NCBI RefSeq assembly: GCF_002482975.1
Contig: NZ_DLHA01000057.1
Location: forward strand, 30,838-94,837
Direction of reading: 5' to 3'
DNA from: Flavobacterium sp. UBA7680
GTDB lineage: Bacteria > Bacteroidota > Bacteroidia > Flavobacteriales > Flavobacteriaceae
Length of the DNA: 64,000 nucleotides
In this document: piece by piece, positions 33,276-42,697 of the stretch
How the letters are laid out: each line of letters begins with the position of its first letter
Numbering within the stretch: the first letter of the stretch is position 1
Notes under the pieces: generated by a model
The model's input: only the letters and a program-made list of their open reading frames with translations
What the model was told of the DNA's origin: nothing
Database searches by the model: none
Program-made: the position numbers and the translations under genes

Positions 33276-34337
33276 TTAAGTTTGTAATGCCTGAAGCTGA
33301 TAATTAAGCGGTGTTGTTCCGGTATGTTTTTTAAAAGCAGCAAAAAAGGTAGATTTCGAATTAAAACCCACATCGTAACCAACAGATTCTAAAGTCAATT
33401 TATCGCTTGAAGTAATGATTTTACAAGCTTCGTTTATTCTGAATTCGTTTACGAAACTGGTAAAATTCTTGCCGAGATTGTTATTTAAAAACTGCGATAA
33501 TTGATGACTCGAAATATTAATTTCTTTGGATAAATCCTGCAGGTTTAAATTCGGGTTTTTATACAAACTTTTATCGTTCATTATATTTTCCAGTTTTTCG
33601 GAAATAATTATGGCTTCCGCCGAATCTATTTTTTTACCCGAAATTTTCTGGGCATTCAATAAAAACAAATCGTCGGTCTTTTTTCGGTATAAAAGAATGG
33701 AAATTATCAGATATAAAATAAATGAAAAAACAACGGCTCCGCTTATATAGGTTGCGCCCGGAGCGCCCATAATGGCTAAAAAGTAAAAAAGAAACAATAA
33801 GAAATTTCCAAGAAAAAGCATTCCAAACCACATTTCTGATGGCGTTGTTTTTTCTTTTCTATTTACAATTTTCTTTATAATACCGTTAATTGCGAAGGCT
33901 GAAAAAACGATATAAACAAACCATTGAAAGTAAATGATTTTTATAAAATAGCCTCTCCAAAGTTCGGGATAGTATTCATATGGATATAAAATTCCGGCAG
34001 CAACTATTAAAGTTCCCCAAAACAAGAGCGAAAATTTCCATGATTTTGGCATTATGTTGATTTCTTCCACTGCCGATTTTAGGAAGTAATATAAACAAGG
34101 GCCAATAAAAAAACAGGCTGTTAACCCAAATTGCAAATACATTTTGGGAAGTTCGGGGTGAAAATAAACAAATACAGATTTGGCAATCCTAATGCTTAAA
34201 GCAAACAAAAGCGCGCCAAGGAAATAATTGGTCAGGTATTTTTTCTTGGTAAAAAAGAAAAAATAAATCCCGAGAATTACTCCGTTGAAAGCTCCCAAAG
34301 CACTAAAAAAGAATAAAAGTTCTTTGCCGGTATCCAT
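33276..34337 (-). CDS. Membrane-anchored AraC-family regulator (copy 1)
   Basis: 353 residues, same architecture as its downstream neighbour: about seven membrane segments (starting MDTGKELLFFFSALGAFNGVILG) and a C-terminal AraC domain (LQDLSKEINISSHQLSQFLNNNLG ... VGYDVGFNSKSTFFAAFKKH). Tandem gene duplication with conserved HTH and drifting sensor domain suggests two inputs acting on similar DNA targets. The downstream beta-barrel gene (29862-32108) is a candidate target. Confidence 0.9.
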   Translation of the reverse strand: MDTGKELLFFFSALGAFNGVILGIYFFFFTKKKYLTNYFLGALLFALSIRIAKSVFVYFHPELPKMYLQFGLTACFFIGPCLYYFLKSAVEEINIMPKSWKFSLLFWGTLIVAAGILYPYEYYPELWRGYFIKIIYFQWFVYIVFSAFAINGIIKKIVNRKEKTTPSEMWFGMLFLGNFLLFLFYFLAIMGAPGATYISGAVVFSFILYLIISILLYRKKTDDLFLLNAQKISGKKIDSAEAIIISEKLENIMNDKSLYKNPNLNLQDLSKEINISSHQLSQFLNNNLGKNFTSFVNEFRINEACKIITSSDKLTLESVGYDVGFNSKSTFFAAFKKHTGTTPLNYQLQALQT

Positions 34338-34503
34338 GTTTTAAATTCGTTTTATACTGAACAAAGCTAAAAAAAAGATTGATGTGTGATGAGAATTCAG
34401 CTTCAAATTATAATTAAATATAATATGTAAAATAAGAGATTGCGTTCAAAATCAGCTGGTTTCCCAATAAATAAAAGCCTCGCAATTTCTTGATTATATA
34501 TAC

Positions 34504-34511
34504 TACTTTTG
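34504..34511 (+). promoter_or_regulatory. -7 box before the large outer-membrane protein gene
   Basis: TACTTTTG matches TAnnTTTG and lies 22 bp before the ATG at 34534. No well-spaced TTG was found. Confidence 0.35.
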
Positions 34512-34533
34512 AATTTTTAGAGTTAAAATCTTT

Positions 34534-37500
34534 ATGTTGAAAAAATTACTGTTTTTTGCGGTGCTTTTTTGGTATTCCGGGCTTATGGCGCAGGATACGG
34601 AATCGCTGTACAAAACAAAAAAAGTAATTGCGGTAAAAGACACAATTCATCTTGAAAATTTCAGCATAAACTCCAGTTTCTTTGAACTTTTAAACAGTAA
34701 AAACCAACCAATTGATTCGAGTTTTTACAAAATTGATTTTCAAAAAGGAACGCTTCTTTTAAACGAAAAATTCACTTCTGTTTCTGATACTTTAATTGTC
34801 AATTATCTTAATTATCCTGATTTTCTAACGAAAGAATACGGTCTTTACAAAGACAGCCAAGTGGTAAGCAATGATGTTGGAACTGAAAAATTATACAAAA
34901 TTGATAATGCCAATGCTAAAAAGGTTACACCTTTTGATGGTTTAAATACTTCCGGAAGTATTACGCGCGGCGTTACGATTGGAAATAATCAAAGTACGGT
35001 TTTAAATTCTAATCTGGATTTACAGATTACGGGAAAAATCTCAGATAAAGTGAGTCTTCGGGCTTCGCTTCAGGATAATAATATTCCGCTTCAGGATGGC
35101 GGTTATTCGCAAAAACTGGATCAGTTTGATAATATTTTTATGGAACTTTTTACAGATGACTGGAACATTCGGGCGGGAGATGTTTTTCTGGAGAATCGGA
35201 AAACGCAATTCCTGAGTTTCAATAAAAAAGTTCAAGGACTTTCTGCCAGTTTTGATTTTGATACAGAAAAAAGTAAAACTAATGTTTTTGCTTCAGTTTC
35301 GTTTGTAAAAGGGCAATATGCCAAAAGTACGTTTACGGGTCAGGAAGGAAATCAGGGACCGTATAAATTAAAGGGACAAAATGGCGAATTGTATGTTTTG
35401 GTCATTTCCGGTTCTGAGCGTGTTTATGTAAATGGTGTTTTGCTTAAACGCGGCGAAAACAATGATTATGTTATTGATTATAATGCGGGCGAAATTGTTT
35501 TTACTTCACTTTTTCCTATTACTTCTGAAATGAGGATTAATGTTGAATATCAATATTCTGAACGAAATTACAACCGATTAGTTACGTACGCCGGAGCAAC
35601 AACCGAAAATAAGAGCTGGAGTTTTGGCGGTTATTTGTATTCTGAAAATGATTTAAAAAATCAGCCTTTACAGCAAAATCTTTCGACAGAACAAGTTCAG
35701 ATTTTGGGTCAGGCGGGAGATGACCAAACTAAAATGACGGCTCCTTCTGCTTATGAAGATAAATATGCCGACAATAAAATATTGTATAAAAAAACGATAG
35801 TAAACGGGATTGAAGTTTATGAATATTCCAACAACTCTGCCGATGTTTTGTACAATGTAAAGTTTAGCCTTGTTGGTAATAATCTTGGGAATTATAGTAT
35901 TCAGAACACAAATTCGGTTGAAAGAATTTATGAATATGTTTCGCCTGTTGGCGGCATTCCACAAGGAAATTACGAACCAATTGTTCAGCTGGTTGCGCCA
36001 ATGAAAATTCAGGTTGCGACTTTTTTAGGAAAATACAATCCTGACGAAAAAACATTAGTCGATTTTGAAATCGCAATGAGTAATAATGATAAAAATTTAT
36101 TCTCCGGAATTGATGATTCTGATAATGAAGGAATTGCTTTTAAAACCAATATTAAAAAACGTCTTTTTACGAGAGACTGGACTCTGGACGGTTTTGCGAA
36201 TTATCAATTTGTGCAGAAAGATTTTAGATCGGTCGAGCGTTTGTACAATATTGAGTTTAACCGTGACTGGAATTTAAATTCGACACTTTTAGGCAACCAA
36301 AGTTTATTGGTTACGGGCGTTAATTTTGATTTATTTGCAAAGAAAGAAACTTCAAATATTGGTTTGTTTACGTATCAATTTGAGAAATTAGATTTTACCG
36401 AAAGTTATTCGGGAGCGCGACACACTACAACAGCTTTATTTAAATTGAAAAAATGGACGATTCAAAATCAGGGTAGTTTTTTAAATTCTGATGCAACGGC
36501 TTCGACTTCAAAATTTATCAGAAACCAAACCCGGGCAAAATATCATTTTGGTAAAAACTGGGTTGGAGGAAGTTTACAGCTTGAAGATAATCAGGAAAAA
36601 GATAAGGTTACGAATCAGTTTTCAGCTTTAAGCCAAAGGTTTTCTGAATATGGTGTCTTTGTTGGACGCGGCGACAGCACAAAGGTTTTTGTTGAATTGG
36701 GATATTTACAACGTAGAAATGATAGTTTGCAAAATGGACTTTTACAGCACGTAAACAATTCGCAGACGTATTTTTTAAAGTCAAAATTAATCCAGAATAA
36801 AACGACTGATTTAGCGGTTTATGCAAGCTACCGAAATCTTGATTTTACGGATTCTAGCAGAAAAAATGAGCCTTCGTTAAATTCGAGAATTTTGTATAAT
36901 GATCGCTTTTTTAATCAGTTTATGCAGATCGGAACGGCTTATGAAACGAGTTCGGGAACTATTGCGCAACAGGAATTTACCTATGTTGAAGTTCCTACGG
37001 GACAAGGCGTTTATACCTGGAACGATTATAACGGAAACGGAATTCAGGAACTGGAAGAGTTTGAAATTGCTGCTTTTCCGGATCAGGCGAAATACATTCG
37101 AATCTTTCTTCCGAATCAAATTTACATTAAAACGAATCAAAACAAGTTTTCGCAATCGGTTATTCTGAATCCACTGCAATGGCAGAATGAAAAGGGCTGG
37201 AAGAAACTACTTTCTTATTTCTATAATCAGACTTCGTTTATTATGGATCGCAAAGTGCGAAGCAACGGCGATCGTTTAGAACTGAATCCGTTTTATTCTT
37301 CTGAGGAAAATATTCTGGGCTTAAATTCAAGTTTCAGAAATAGTTTGTTTTACAATCGCGGTAAGCAAAAACATTCTGTTACGTATTCTTACCTTATTAA
37401 TAATGGTAAAAATTTACTTTCTATAGGTTCTCAAAATGTCAAAAACAGTTCGCATCAATTGCAGTATACGCATTTGTACCCAAAAAGCTGGTTGTTTAAT

Positions 37501-37965
37501 TTGTTTACCAAAACGATAAAAACAGATTTGATTTCTGCAGATTTTGTCGAAAAGAATTATGATTTAAAAGGCTATCAGGTGGCGCCAAAAATCAGTTATT
37601 TGTTTTCAAAAAATACGAGTCTGGATTTCTTTTATGAGTTTCAGAACAAGGAAAACAAAATTGGAAATCAGGAGAGTTTAGTCCAAAACCGACTTGGAAC
37701 TTCATTTTCTTTTGCGGGCGAAAAGAAGGTAACGGTAAATGGCGAGTTTTCTTTTTATGAAAATAAGTTTACGGGAAATGAGTTTTCATCAGTTGGTTTT
37801 CAAATGCTGGAAGGATTGCAGGCAGGGCAGAATTTAGTCTGGAAATTGCTTTTGCAAAAAAATATTACTTCCTTTTTAGATGTTAATTTAAACTATCAGG
37901 GGCGTAAAAGCGAGACTGGAAATACGATACACACAGGAAATGTTCAGCTTCGTGCATATTTTTAA
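34534..37965 (+). CDS. Very large putative outer-membrane protein of unknown function
   Basis: 1143 residues with a clear signal peptide (LLFFAVLFWYSGLMAQ). The rest is a long series of amphipathic beta strands with many aromatic and Asn/Gly residues, for example LQITGKISDKVSLRASLQDN and NIRAGDVFLENRKTQF, ending QLRAYF with a terminal aromatic as in beta-barrel proteins. No plug, TonB box or carboxypeptidase domain is visible. I do not recognise a named family. Location in the outer membrane is inferred from the strand pattern and terminal Phe. Confidence 0.75.
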   Translation: MLKKLLFFAVLFWYSGLMAQDTESLYKTKKVIAVKDTIHLENFSINSSFFELLNSKNQPIDSSFYKIDFQKGTLLLNEKFTSVSDTLIVNYLNYPDFLTKEYGLYKDSQVVSNDVGTEKLYKIDNANAKKVTPFDGLNTSGSITRGVTIGNNQSTVLNSNLDLQITGKISDKVSLRASLQDNNIPLQDGGYSQKLDQFDNIFMELFTDDWNIRAGDVFLENRKTQFLSFNKKVQGLSASFDFDTEKSKTNVFASVSFVKGQYAKSTFTGQEGNQGPYKLKGQNGELYVLVISGSERVYVNGVLLKRGENNDYVIDYNAGEIVFTSLFPITSEMRINVEYQYSERNYNRLVTYAGATTENKSWSFGGYLYSENDLKNQPLQQNLSTEQVQILGQAGDDQTKMTAPSAYEDKYADNKILYKKTIVNGIEVYEYSNNSADVLYNVKFSLVGNNLGNYSIQNTNSVERIYEYVSPVGGIPQGNYEPIVQLVAPMKIQVATFLGKYNPDEKTLVDFEIAMSNNDKNLFSGIDDSDNEGIAFKTNIKKRLFTRDWTLDGFANYQFVQKDFRSVERLYNIEFNRDWNLNSTLLGNQSLLVTGVNFDLFAKKETSNIGLFTYQFEKLDFTESYSGARHTTTALFKLKKWTIQNQGSFLNSDATASTSKFIRNQTRAKYHFGKNWVGGSLQLEDNQEKDKVTNQFSALSQRFSEYGVFVGRGDSTKVFVELGYLQRRNDSLQNGLLQHVNNSQTYFLKSKLIQNKTTDLAVYASYRNLDFTDSSRKNEPSLNSRILYNDRFFNQFMQIGTAYETSSGTIAQQEFTYVEVPTGQGVYTWNDYNGNGIQELEEFEIAAFPDQAKYIRIFLPNQIYIKTNQNKFSQSVILNPLQWQNEKGWKKLLSYFYNQTSFIMDRKVRSNGDRLELNPFYSSEENILGLNSSFRNSLFYNRGKQKHSVTYSYLINNGKNLLSIGSQNVKNSSHQLQYTHLYPKSWLFNLFTKTIKTDLISADFVEKNYDLKGYQVAPKISYLFSKNTSLDFFYEFQNKENKIGNQESLVQNRLGTSFSFAGEKKVTVNGEFSFYENKFTGNEFSSVGFQMLEGLQAGQNLVWKLLLQKNITSFLDVNLNYQGRKSETGNTIHTGNVQLRAYF

Positions 37966-38028
37966 TGTTTAACAAAAACATAAGAATTAATTGCTTAATT
38001 TTATGTGAATTTATAAAATATAACCAAG

Positions 38029-38598
38029 ATGAAAAAATTATTATTACTTTGTTTTTTAGTAGTTTTATCTACTAATTTCTACGCCCAAGACACTAAAGAC
38101 ACTAAGGCGAAAACTGAAGCCAAAGCTAAAAAAGCAAAATCTGATGCTGACAAAGCAAAAGCCGATGCTAAAAAAGAATCTGCTAAAGCTAAAAAAGAAG
38201 CATCAAAAGCTAGTGACGCATCTGCGAAAGCGGAAAAAGATGCGGCAGCCAAAACTAAATCAGCGGCAGACAAAGAAGCGGCTAAAGCTAAAAAGGAAGC
38301 AGCAAGTGCAAAATCTGATGCTGCTAAAGCAAAAAAAGCTTCTGATAAAGCTGAAGGTGCAAAAGCTGACGCTAAAAAAGCAAAAGCCGATGCTGACGCA
38401 GCAAGTAAATCTGCTAAGAAAGATGCCGCTGCTGCTAAAAAATCAGCTACAAAAACTGTAAAAGAAACCAACGAAAAAGCTCCAAAAACACCGGACAAGG
38501 TGACTGGAGAGTACAATGGTAAAAAAGTATACACTGGACCAAAAGGCGGAAAATACTATATTAACAAAAACGGAAATAAAACTTATATTCAGGATTAA
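38029..38598 (+). CDS. Secreted Lys/Ala-rich coiled-coil protein with a PBCV-type basic C-terminal motif
   Basis: 189 residues. A signal peptide (KKLLLLCFLVVLSTNFYAQ) is followed by about 120 residues of almost pure Ala/Lys/Asp/Ser/Glu repeats (AKAKKAKSDADKAKAD...), which should form a long charged helix. The C-terminal about 30 residues (NGKKVYTGPKGGKYYINKNG...) resemble the 'PBCV-specific basic adaptor' module known from algal viruses and some bacteria. The composition is histone-H1-like but the signal peptide argues against a nucleoid role; binding to the cell surface or polyanions is a guess. It lies 63 bp after the large outer-membrane protein gene. Confidence 0.78.
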   Translation: MKKLLLLCFLVVLSTNFYAQDTKDTKAKTEAKAKKAKSDADKAKADAKKESAKAKKEASKASDASAKAEKDAAAKTKSAADKEAAKAKKEAASAKSDAAKAKKASDKAEGAKADAKKAKADADAASKSAKKDAAAAKKSATKTVKETNEKAPKTPDKVTGEYNGKKVYTGPKGGKYYINKNGNKTYIQD

Positions 38599-38599
38599 G

Positions 38600-38745
38600 G
38601 AAAGATACTAAGATGCTGAGTTGCTAAGATACTGAGATATTAAAGTACAATATTTTGAAGCCGAACTTACGTTCGGCTTTTTTATTTGTTGAGAAAAAAC
38701 TTAGAACCTTAGTATCTCAGTACCTTAGCATCTTAACATACAAGT
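38600..38745. repeat. Loose inverted repeat ('gatactaagatgctgag') around a terminator
   Basis: Words such as AAGATACTAAGATGCTGAG (38602-38635 region) recur inverted at 38701-38741 (TTAGTATCTCAG..CTTAGCATC). A related word is at 11226-11257. The remaining bases up to 38896 hold no gene; TATCTTCG near 38868 is a weak -7 box for the next gene. Confidence 0.65.
38658..38683 (+). terminator. Terminator after the Lys/Ala-rich protein gene
   Basis: AAGCCGAAC, loop TTAC, GTTCGGCTT followed by T-rich sequence. Confidence 0.85.
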
Positions 38746-38896
38746 AACTTTGTTTTTTGTATTGGTGTATTTTCTTCTTCTTTTTAACGAAAAACAAAGC
38801 CTGAGGATGCCTGTAGAGTTAATAATTTAGTAATGTGTGCGAAATAACATAAAAAACATATTTATCTATCTTCGTTTTTTAAAAGCGTTAAAAACT

Positions 38897-39973
38897 ATGA
38901 GCATTGATTATTCTGCTAACAAAACTATATTAGTTGCTCCATTAAATTGGGGACTTGGACATGCAACTAGATGTATTCCTATAATTAAGGCGCTTCAAGA
39001 AAATAATTTTATTCCGATTATTGCTTCTGACGGTGTTGCGCTGGCTTTATTACGAAAGGAATTTCCATACATTCAAACTCTGGAGCTGCCTTCTTATCAT
39101 ATTGAATATGCTAAGAATGGTAAAAACTTTAAATGGAAGCTGATTAAAAATCTTCCAAAAATGATTACGGCCATTTTAGATGAAAAGAAAATGGTGAACG
39201 GCTGGATTAAAAAACATGGTATTGACGGAATTATTTCTGATAACCGATTGGGTGTTTTCAGCAAAAAAGTGCCGTCTGTTTTTATGACGCATCAATTGAA
39301 TGTGATGACAGGAAATACGACTTGGTTTACGAGTAAATGTCATCAGCATTTTATAAAAAAGTATACGGAATGCTGGGTTCCTGATTCTAATGACAAAGTG
39401 AATCTTACGGGAGATTTGGGACATCTTAAAACAGATGAACTGAACCTGCGATATATTGGCCCTTTGAGCAGAATGAAGAAAAAGGAAACGCCAAAGATTT
39501 ATGACTTGATGATTATTTTATCAGGGCCTGAACCTCAGCGTACTTTTCTGGATGAGAAACTGCAAAAAGAGGCTGCAAAATTTAATGGCAAAGTTGTTTT
39601 TGTACAGGGAATTGTTGAGAAAACTCAGGAAAAATGGGAAGCAGGAAATGTTACTTATTATAATTTCATGAACTCAAAACAGTTAGAGCAGACTTTTAAC
39701 GAAAGTGAATTTGTACTTTGCCGTTCTGGTTATACGACTGTTATGGATTTGGCTAAATTAGGTATGAAAGCTTTTTTTATTCCTACGCCGGGGCAATATG
39801 AACAGGAATATCTGGCGGTAAAACTTCAGGAAGAAAATCTTGTACCGTATGCAATGCAAGACGACTTTACGATTGAAGATTTATCAAAGGTAAAGTCGTT
39901 TCAAGGTTTGTCTCAATTTAAAAATGAAATAGACTGGGACTTATTATTTAGTGTTTTTGAGGATCATCTTTAG
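38897..39973 (+). CDS. MurG/GT28-like glycosyltransferase family protein
   Basis: 358 residues from ATG 38897 (MSIDYSANKTILVAPL); the longer frame begins in repeat-rich leader sequence. APLNWGLGHATRCIPIIKAL is the glycine-rich N-terminal loop of GT-B glycosyltransferases, and EFVLCRSGYTTVMDLAKLGMKAFFIPTPGQYEQEYLA is the C-terminal nucleotide-sugar site of the GT28/MurG-like group. Soluble or membrane-associated; acceptor unknown. Common single-copy gene in flavobacteria beside unrelated genes. Confidence 0.85.
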   Translation: MSIDYSANKTILVAPLNWGLGHATRCIPIIKALQENNFIPIIASDGVALALLRKEFPYIQTLELPSYHIEYAKNGKNFKWKLIKNLPKMITAILDEKKMVNGWIKKHGIDGIISDNRLGVFSKKVPSVFMTHQLNVMTGNTTWFTSKCHQHFIKKYTECWVPDSNDKVNLTGDLGHLKTDELNLRYIGPLSRMKKKETPKIYDLMIILSGPEPQRTFLDEKLQKEAAKFNGKVVFVQGIVEKTQEKWEAGNVTYYNFMNSKQLEQTFNESEFVLCRSGYTTVMDLAKLGMKAFFIPTPGQYEQEYLAVKLQEENLVPYAMQDDFTIEDLSKVKSFQGLSQFKNEIDWDLLFSVFEDHL

Positions 39974-40024
39974 AAAAAGAAAAGGATTATAAAATCTGCG
40001 TAAATCCGCGATTTTGCAAAAGCA

Positions 40025-40070
40025 AATCCGTTTAATCTGTGTCTAATTTTCGACGCAGATTAAACGGATT
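40025..40070. repeat. Inverted repeat 'aatccgtttaatctg'
   Basis: AATCCGTTTAATCTGTGTC (40025-40043) faces GACGCAGATTAAACGGATT (40052-40070) with one mismatched pair, between convergent genes; related words continue to 40100. Confidence 0.8.
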
Positions 40071-40109
40071 CACTATCGTGAAAACGCGGATTGACACGGA
40101 TTTTATTTT

Positions 40110-41405
40110 TTAGAAGTTGAACTGTGCTTGTAATCGCAATACATTTCCTTGTTGTCTGTTTATTGGAAGTGCACTGTCCACAAAGCTTCTATCGGCGATT
40201 ACATATTCTGCCGTTAGTTCAAAAGCTTTAATTGGCTGCCATTCGACACCAAATTCGTAATCTCTTACGACATAACTTCTGGCATCTTTTTCATATTTCT
40301 TTCCTCCGTCATAATATTGAAATTTGGCGAAAGGATAAATATGCTGTTTTTTGATGTCCCATTTATAGTTTAATAAAACGTAACCTCCGTTTAAATCTGT
40401 TTCGTCAACATGATTGGTTAAAGTATTATAACGAGGGCCTCTTCCTATATTATATTCTGTCTGGATTCCGAATGGTTTTGGATATAAAACAAAAGTGGCT
40501 CCAAGTCTTTGGTCTTTCACATATTGCGGATCATCAACACTTACTCCATTAGAAATTTCCCCTGTAAAAGCCCATTTCCCTGTGTAAGCCTGAATTCCAG
40601 GTTCGATAATCTGGTTTCCAATTACAAATGGATAGGTTACTCTGGCTACTACATTCAAATCTCTGTTTCCATCCATTTTATTGGCGATTTGTCCGTTGTA
40701 AACTCCAAAAGCAAATACCCCAAAATCGCCAGAACCTTTGTATCCGTCTTTTACTAACATGGCAAAACGCTCTCTAATTTCGGCTGGAGCCCAGTAAAAG
40801 AAGATTCCTAAATCACGCTCATTTGCTATTGAACTATTTATCGCATCGGCACGATCCAGCGTTAAACGCTGCGAACTTGACTGCATGTTTTCAAATCCGT
40901 ATGGAATTTTACTCTGCCCAACACGAACACGGTATTCTCTTTTCTTATCAAAAGAAAGATCAAAATAAAGATCACGAATTTGAACGAAATTCTGAATTCC
41001 TGTACTTGGCGAGCTCGCAAAATCGGGCTGGAAATAGAAAAACACATTTGGATGAACCTGCCCTGAAAACACTAAACGTGCACGGCGAATAAAAAGCCCG
41101 TTATTTGCTTTTGCGTCTGGAGCGGTAGAAGTTGTTCCCCAGGATTTATCGCACTGATCACAGGAAACTTTGTCATTTGTAGAAAAAAGTCCGTTGTATC
41201 TAATTTGGGCATAACCTCTTAAAGAGATTCTGTCGTACCAGTGTTCTTCAACTCCTCCTCCGGATTTAGTTTCCGGAAGTTTTGCTTTATTGATGGAATC
41301 TAAAATACGAAGTACTTCATTTTTTACTTCCTGTTTGTTTATTTCCTGCGCATTTGTAGCACAAGTAATCAGCATTAAAACGGCTAATATTTTTCTTTTT
41401 ATCAT
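40110..41405 (-). CDS. OprO/OprP-type porin (probable phosphate-selective)
   Basis: 431 residues from ATG 41403-41405 (MIKRKILAVLMLITCATNAQ, a signal peptide). The sequence RISLRGYAQIRYNGLF, FFYFQPDFASSP and the regular beta-strand pattern ending LRLQAQFNF are those of the OprO/OprP porin family, trimeric outer-membrane channels with anion or phosphate preference. A four-Cys stretch is absent but two Cys flank a loop (SCDQCDKSW). Downstream of, and collinear with, a PhoR/PhoB-like pair, consistent with phosphate starvation control. Confidence 0.86.
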   Translation of the reverse strand: MIKRKILAVLMLITCATNAQEINKQEVKNEVLRILDSINKAKLPETKSGGGVEEHWYDRISLRGYAQIRYNGLFSTNDKVSCDQCDKSWGTTSTAPDAKANNGLFIRRARLVFSGQVHPNVFFYFQPDFASSPSTGIQNFVQIRDLYFDLSFDKKREYRVRVGQSKIPYGFENMQSSSQRLTLDRADAINSSIANERDLGIFFYWAPAEIRERFAMLVKDGYKGSGDFGVFAFGVYNGQIANKMDGNRDLNVVARVTYPFVIGNQIIEPGIQAYTGKWAFTGEISNGVSVDDPQYVKDQRLGATFVLYPKPFGIQTEYNIGRGPRYNTLTNHVDETDLNGGYVLLNYKWDIKKQHIYPFAKFQYYDGGKKYEKDARSYVVRDYEFGVEWQPIKAFELTAEYVIADRSFVDSALPINRQQGNVLRLQAQFNF

Positions 41406-41530
41406 TGGTTCTTTAATTCCCTTAATTTCAGGATGCAAAGATGACTCACCTATGTTAAGAAATCATTAACAAGATGTTACTATAATAAAAATTTAATGTT
41501 ATCGACTAAAAGTGTATGTTGATTTATTGT

Positions 41531-41553
41531 TAAAACCCTTGTTTTAGGGCTTT
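41531..41553 (-). terminator. Terminator downstream of the sensor kinase gene
   Basis: Minus strand AAAGCCCT, loop AAAAC, AAGGGTTTT with trailing T; 15 bp beyond the stop at 41568. Confidence 0.55.
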
Positions 41554-41567
41554 CAGCAAAAATGAAC

Positions 41568-42653
41568 TTACAATTTTTTAACGTCGGCTTTTTGTATTTT
41601 AAAAGCTTTTTCAAGCGTAAAAGAGAATTCTGAACCAATTCCGAACTCACTTTCTACATAAACTTTCTCTTTATGCGCTTCAATAATATGCTTTACAATT
41701 GCTAAACCTAATCCAGAACCTCCTTCAGAACGGGTTCCGCTTTTATCAACTCGGTAAAAACGTTCAAAAAGTCTTGGAATATTTTGTTTTTCAACCCCTT
41801 CTCCATTATCACTTATACGAATTAAGACTTTTTTCTTGGTTAGGTTTACAACGCCAACTTCGGTTAAACCGCCTTCTTTTCCGTATTTAATCGAGTTTAC
41901 AATCAGATTCTCTAAAACCTGCTGGATTCTGTCCTGATCGCCGCGAATAATTACCGACTGAACATTTTTACTTTCAAAAGCTAGTTTGATTTTCTTTTTA
42001 TCGGCTTTCATTTCTAGCAAATCAAAAACATTTTGAATCAGTTCAACGATATCAAAATCAGTCATATTCAAATCTAAATCACCAGATTCTAGTTTGGTAA
42101 TCATATCTAAATCTTCGACTATATATATAAGACGCTCTACTCCTTTTTCGGCACGTTTTAAATATTTTTTTCGAATGTTTTTATCGTCCATTGCACCATC
42201 AAGCAAAGTCGAAACATAACCCTGAACGGTAAATAAAGGTGTTTTTAATTCGTGCGAAACGTTACCCAGAAATTCCCTGCGGTATTGTTCACGAATTTCA
42301 AGCATTTCGATTTCCAGCTTTTTATCAGTCGCAAACTTTTTCACTTCTCGCGAAAGCGTTTCCATATCGGTCGTTATCGGCTGGTTGATTAGTGTTGTGG
42401 ATTCTAATAACGAAACCTCATCGTATATTTTCTTTACTCTTCGATAAATAAATCGTTCGACGCGATATTGTAAAACCAAAAAGGAGAATATATAAATGGA
42501 TATTATGAAAATAATTCCAAATGCAATTTGATGTTTTAACTGATTTTTATACAATAACGACATCAGAATCAGTACAAATCCTGTCGAGAAAAGACTGATG
42601 TATAATGCCGATTTTATAGCAAATTTGTATGTTTTTTTAAAATTAATTTTCAT
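41568..42653 (-). CDS. PhoR-like sensor histidine kinase
   Basis: 361 residues from ATG 42651-42653 (MKINFKKTYKFAIKSALYIS); the longer frame reads through an inverted repeat. Two membrane helices (about 12-60) flank almost no periplasmic loop. The H-box is FLGNVSHELKTPLFTVQGY, then N-box VLENLIVNSIKYG, G1 DNGEGV and G2 GSGLGLAIVKHI. It autophosphorylates the H-box histidine and passes phosphate to the regulator encoded 230 bp upstream on the same strand. A lack of a sensor loop suggests sensing through the membrane or a partner, as for PhoR. Confidence 0.9.
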   Translation of the reverse strand: MKINFKKTYKFAIKSALYISLFSTGFVLILMSLLYKNQLKHQIAFGIIFIISIYIFSFLVLQYRVERFIYRRVKKIYDEVSLLESTTLINQPITTDMETLSREVKKFATDKKLEIEMLEIREQYRREFLGNVSHELKTPLFTVQGYVSTLLDGAMDDKNIRKKYLKRAEKGVERLIYIVEDLDMITKLESGDLDLNMTDFDIVELIQNVFDLLEMKADKKKIKLAFESKNVQSVIIRGDQDRIQQVLENLIVNSIKYGKEGGLTEVGVVNLTKKKVLIRISDNGEGVEKQNIPRLFERFYRVDKSGTRSEGGSGLGLAIVKHIIEAHKEKVYVESEFGIGSEFSFTLEKAFKIQKADVKKL

Positions 42654-42697
42654 TGATATTTTTAAAATAATAAAACCATTTATAAGGCTGTTTTTTT

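Noticed and set aside
38079..38534. Alanine-rich ORF on the minus strand
   Set aside because: It is the complement of the Lys/Ala repeats at 38029-38598 (AAA/GCT codons read backwards) with no promoter or signal.
41406..41438. Longer N-terminus of the porin
   Set aside because: The extra residues precede a complete signal peptide and are not needed.
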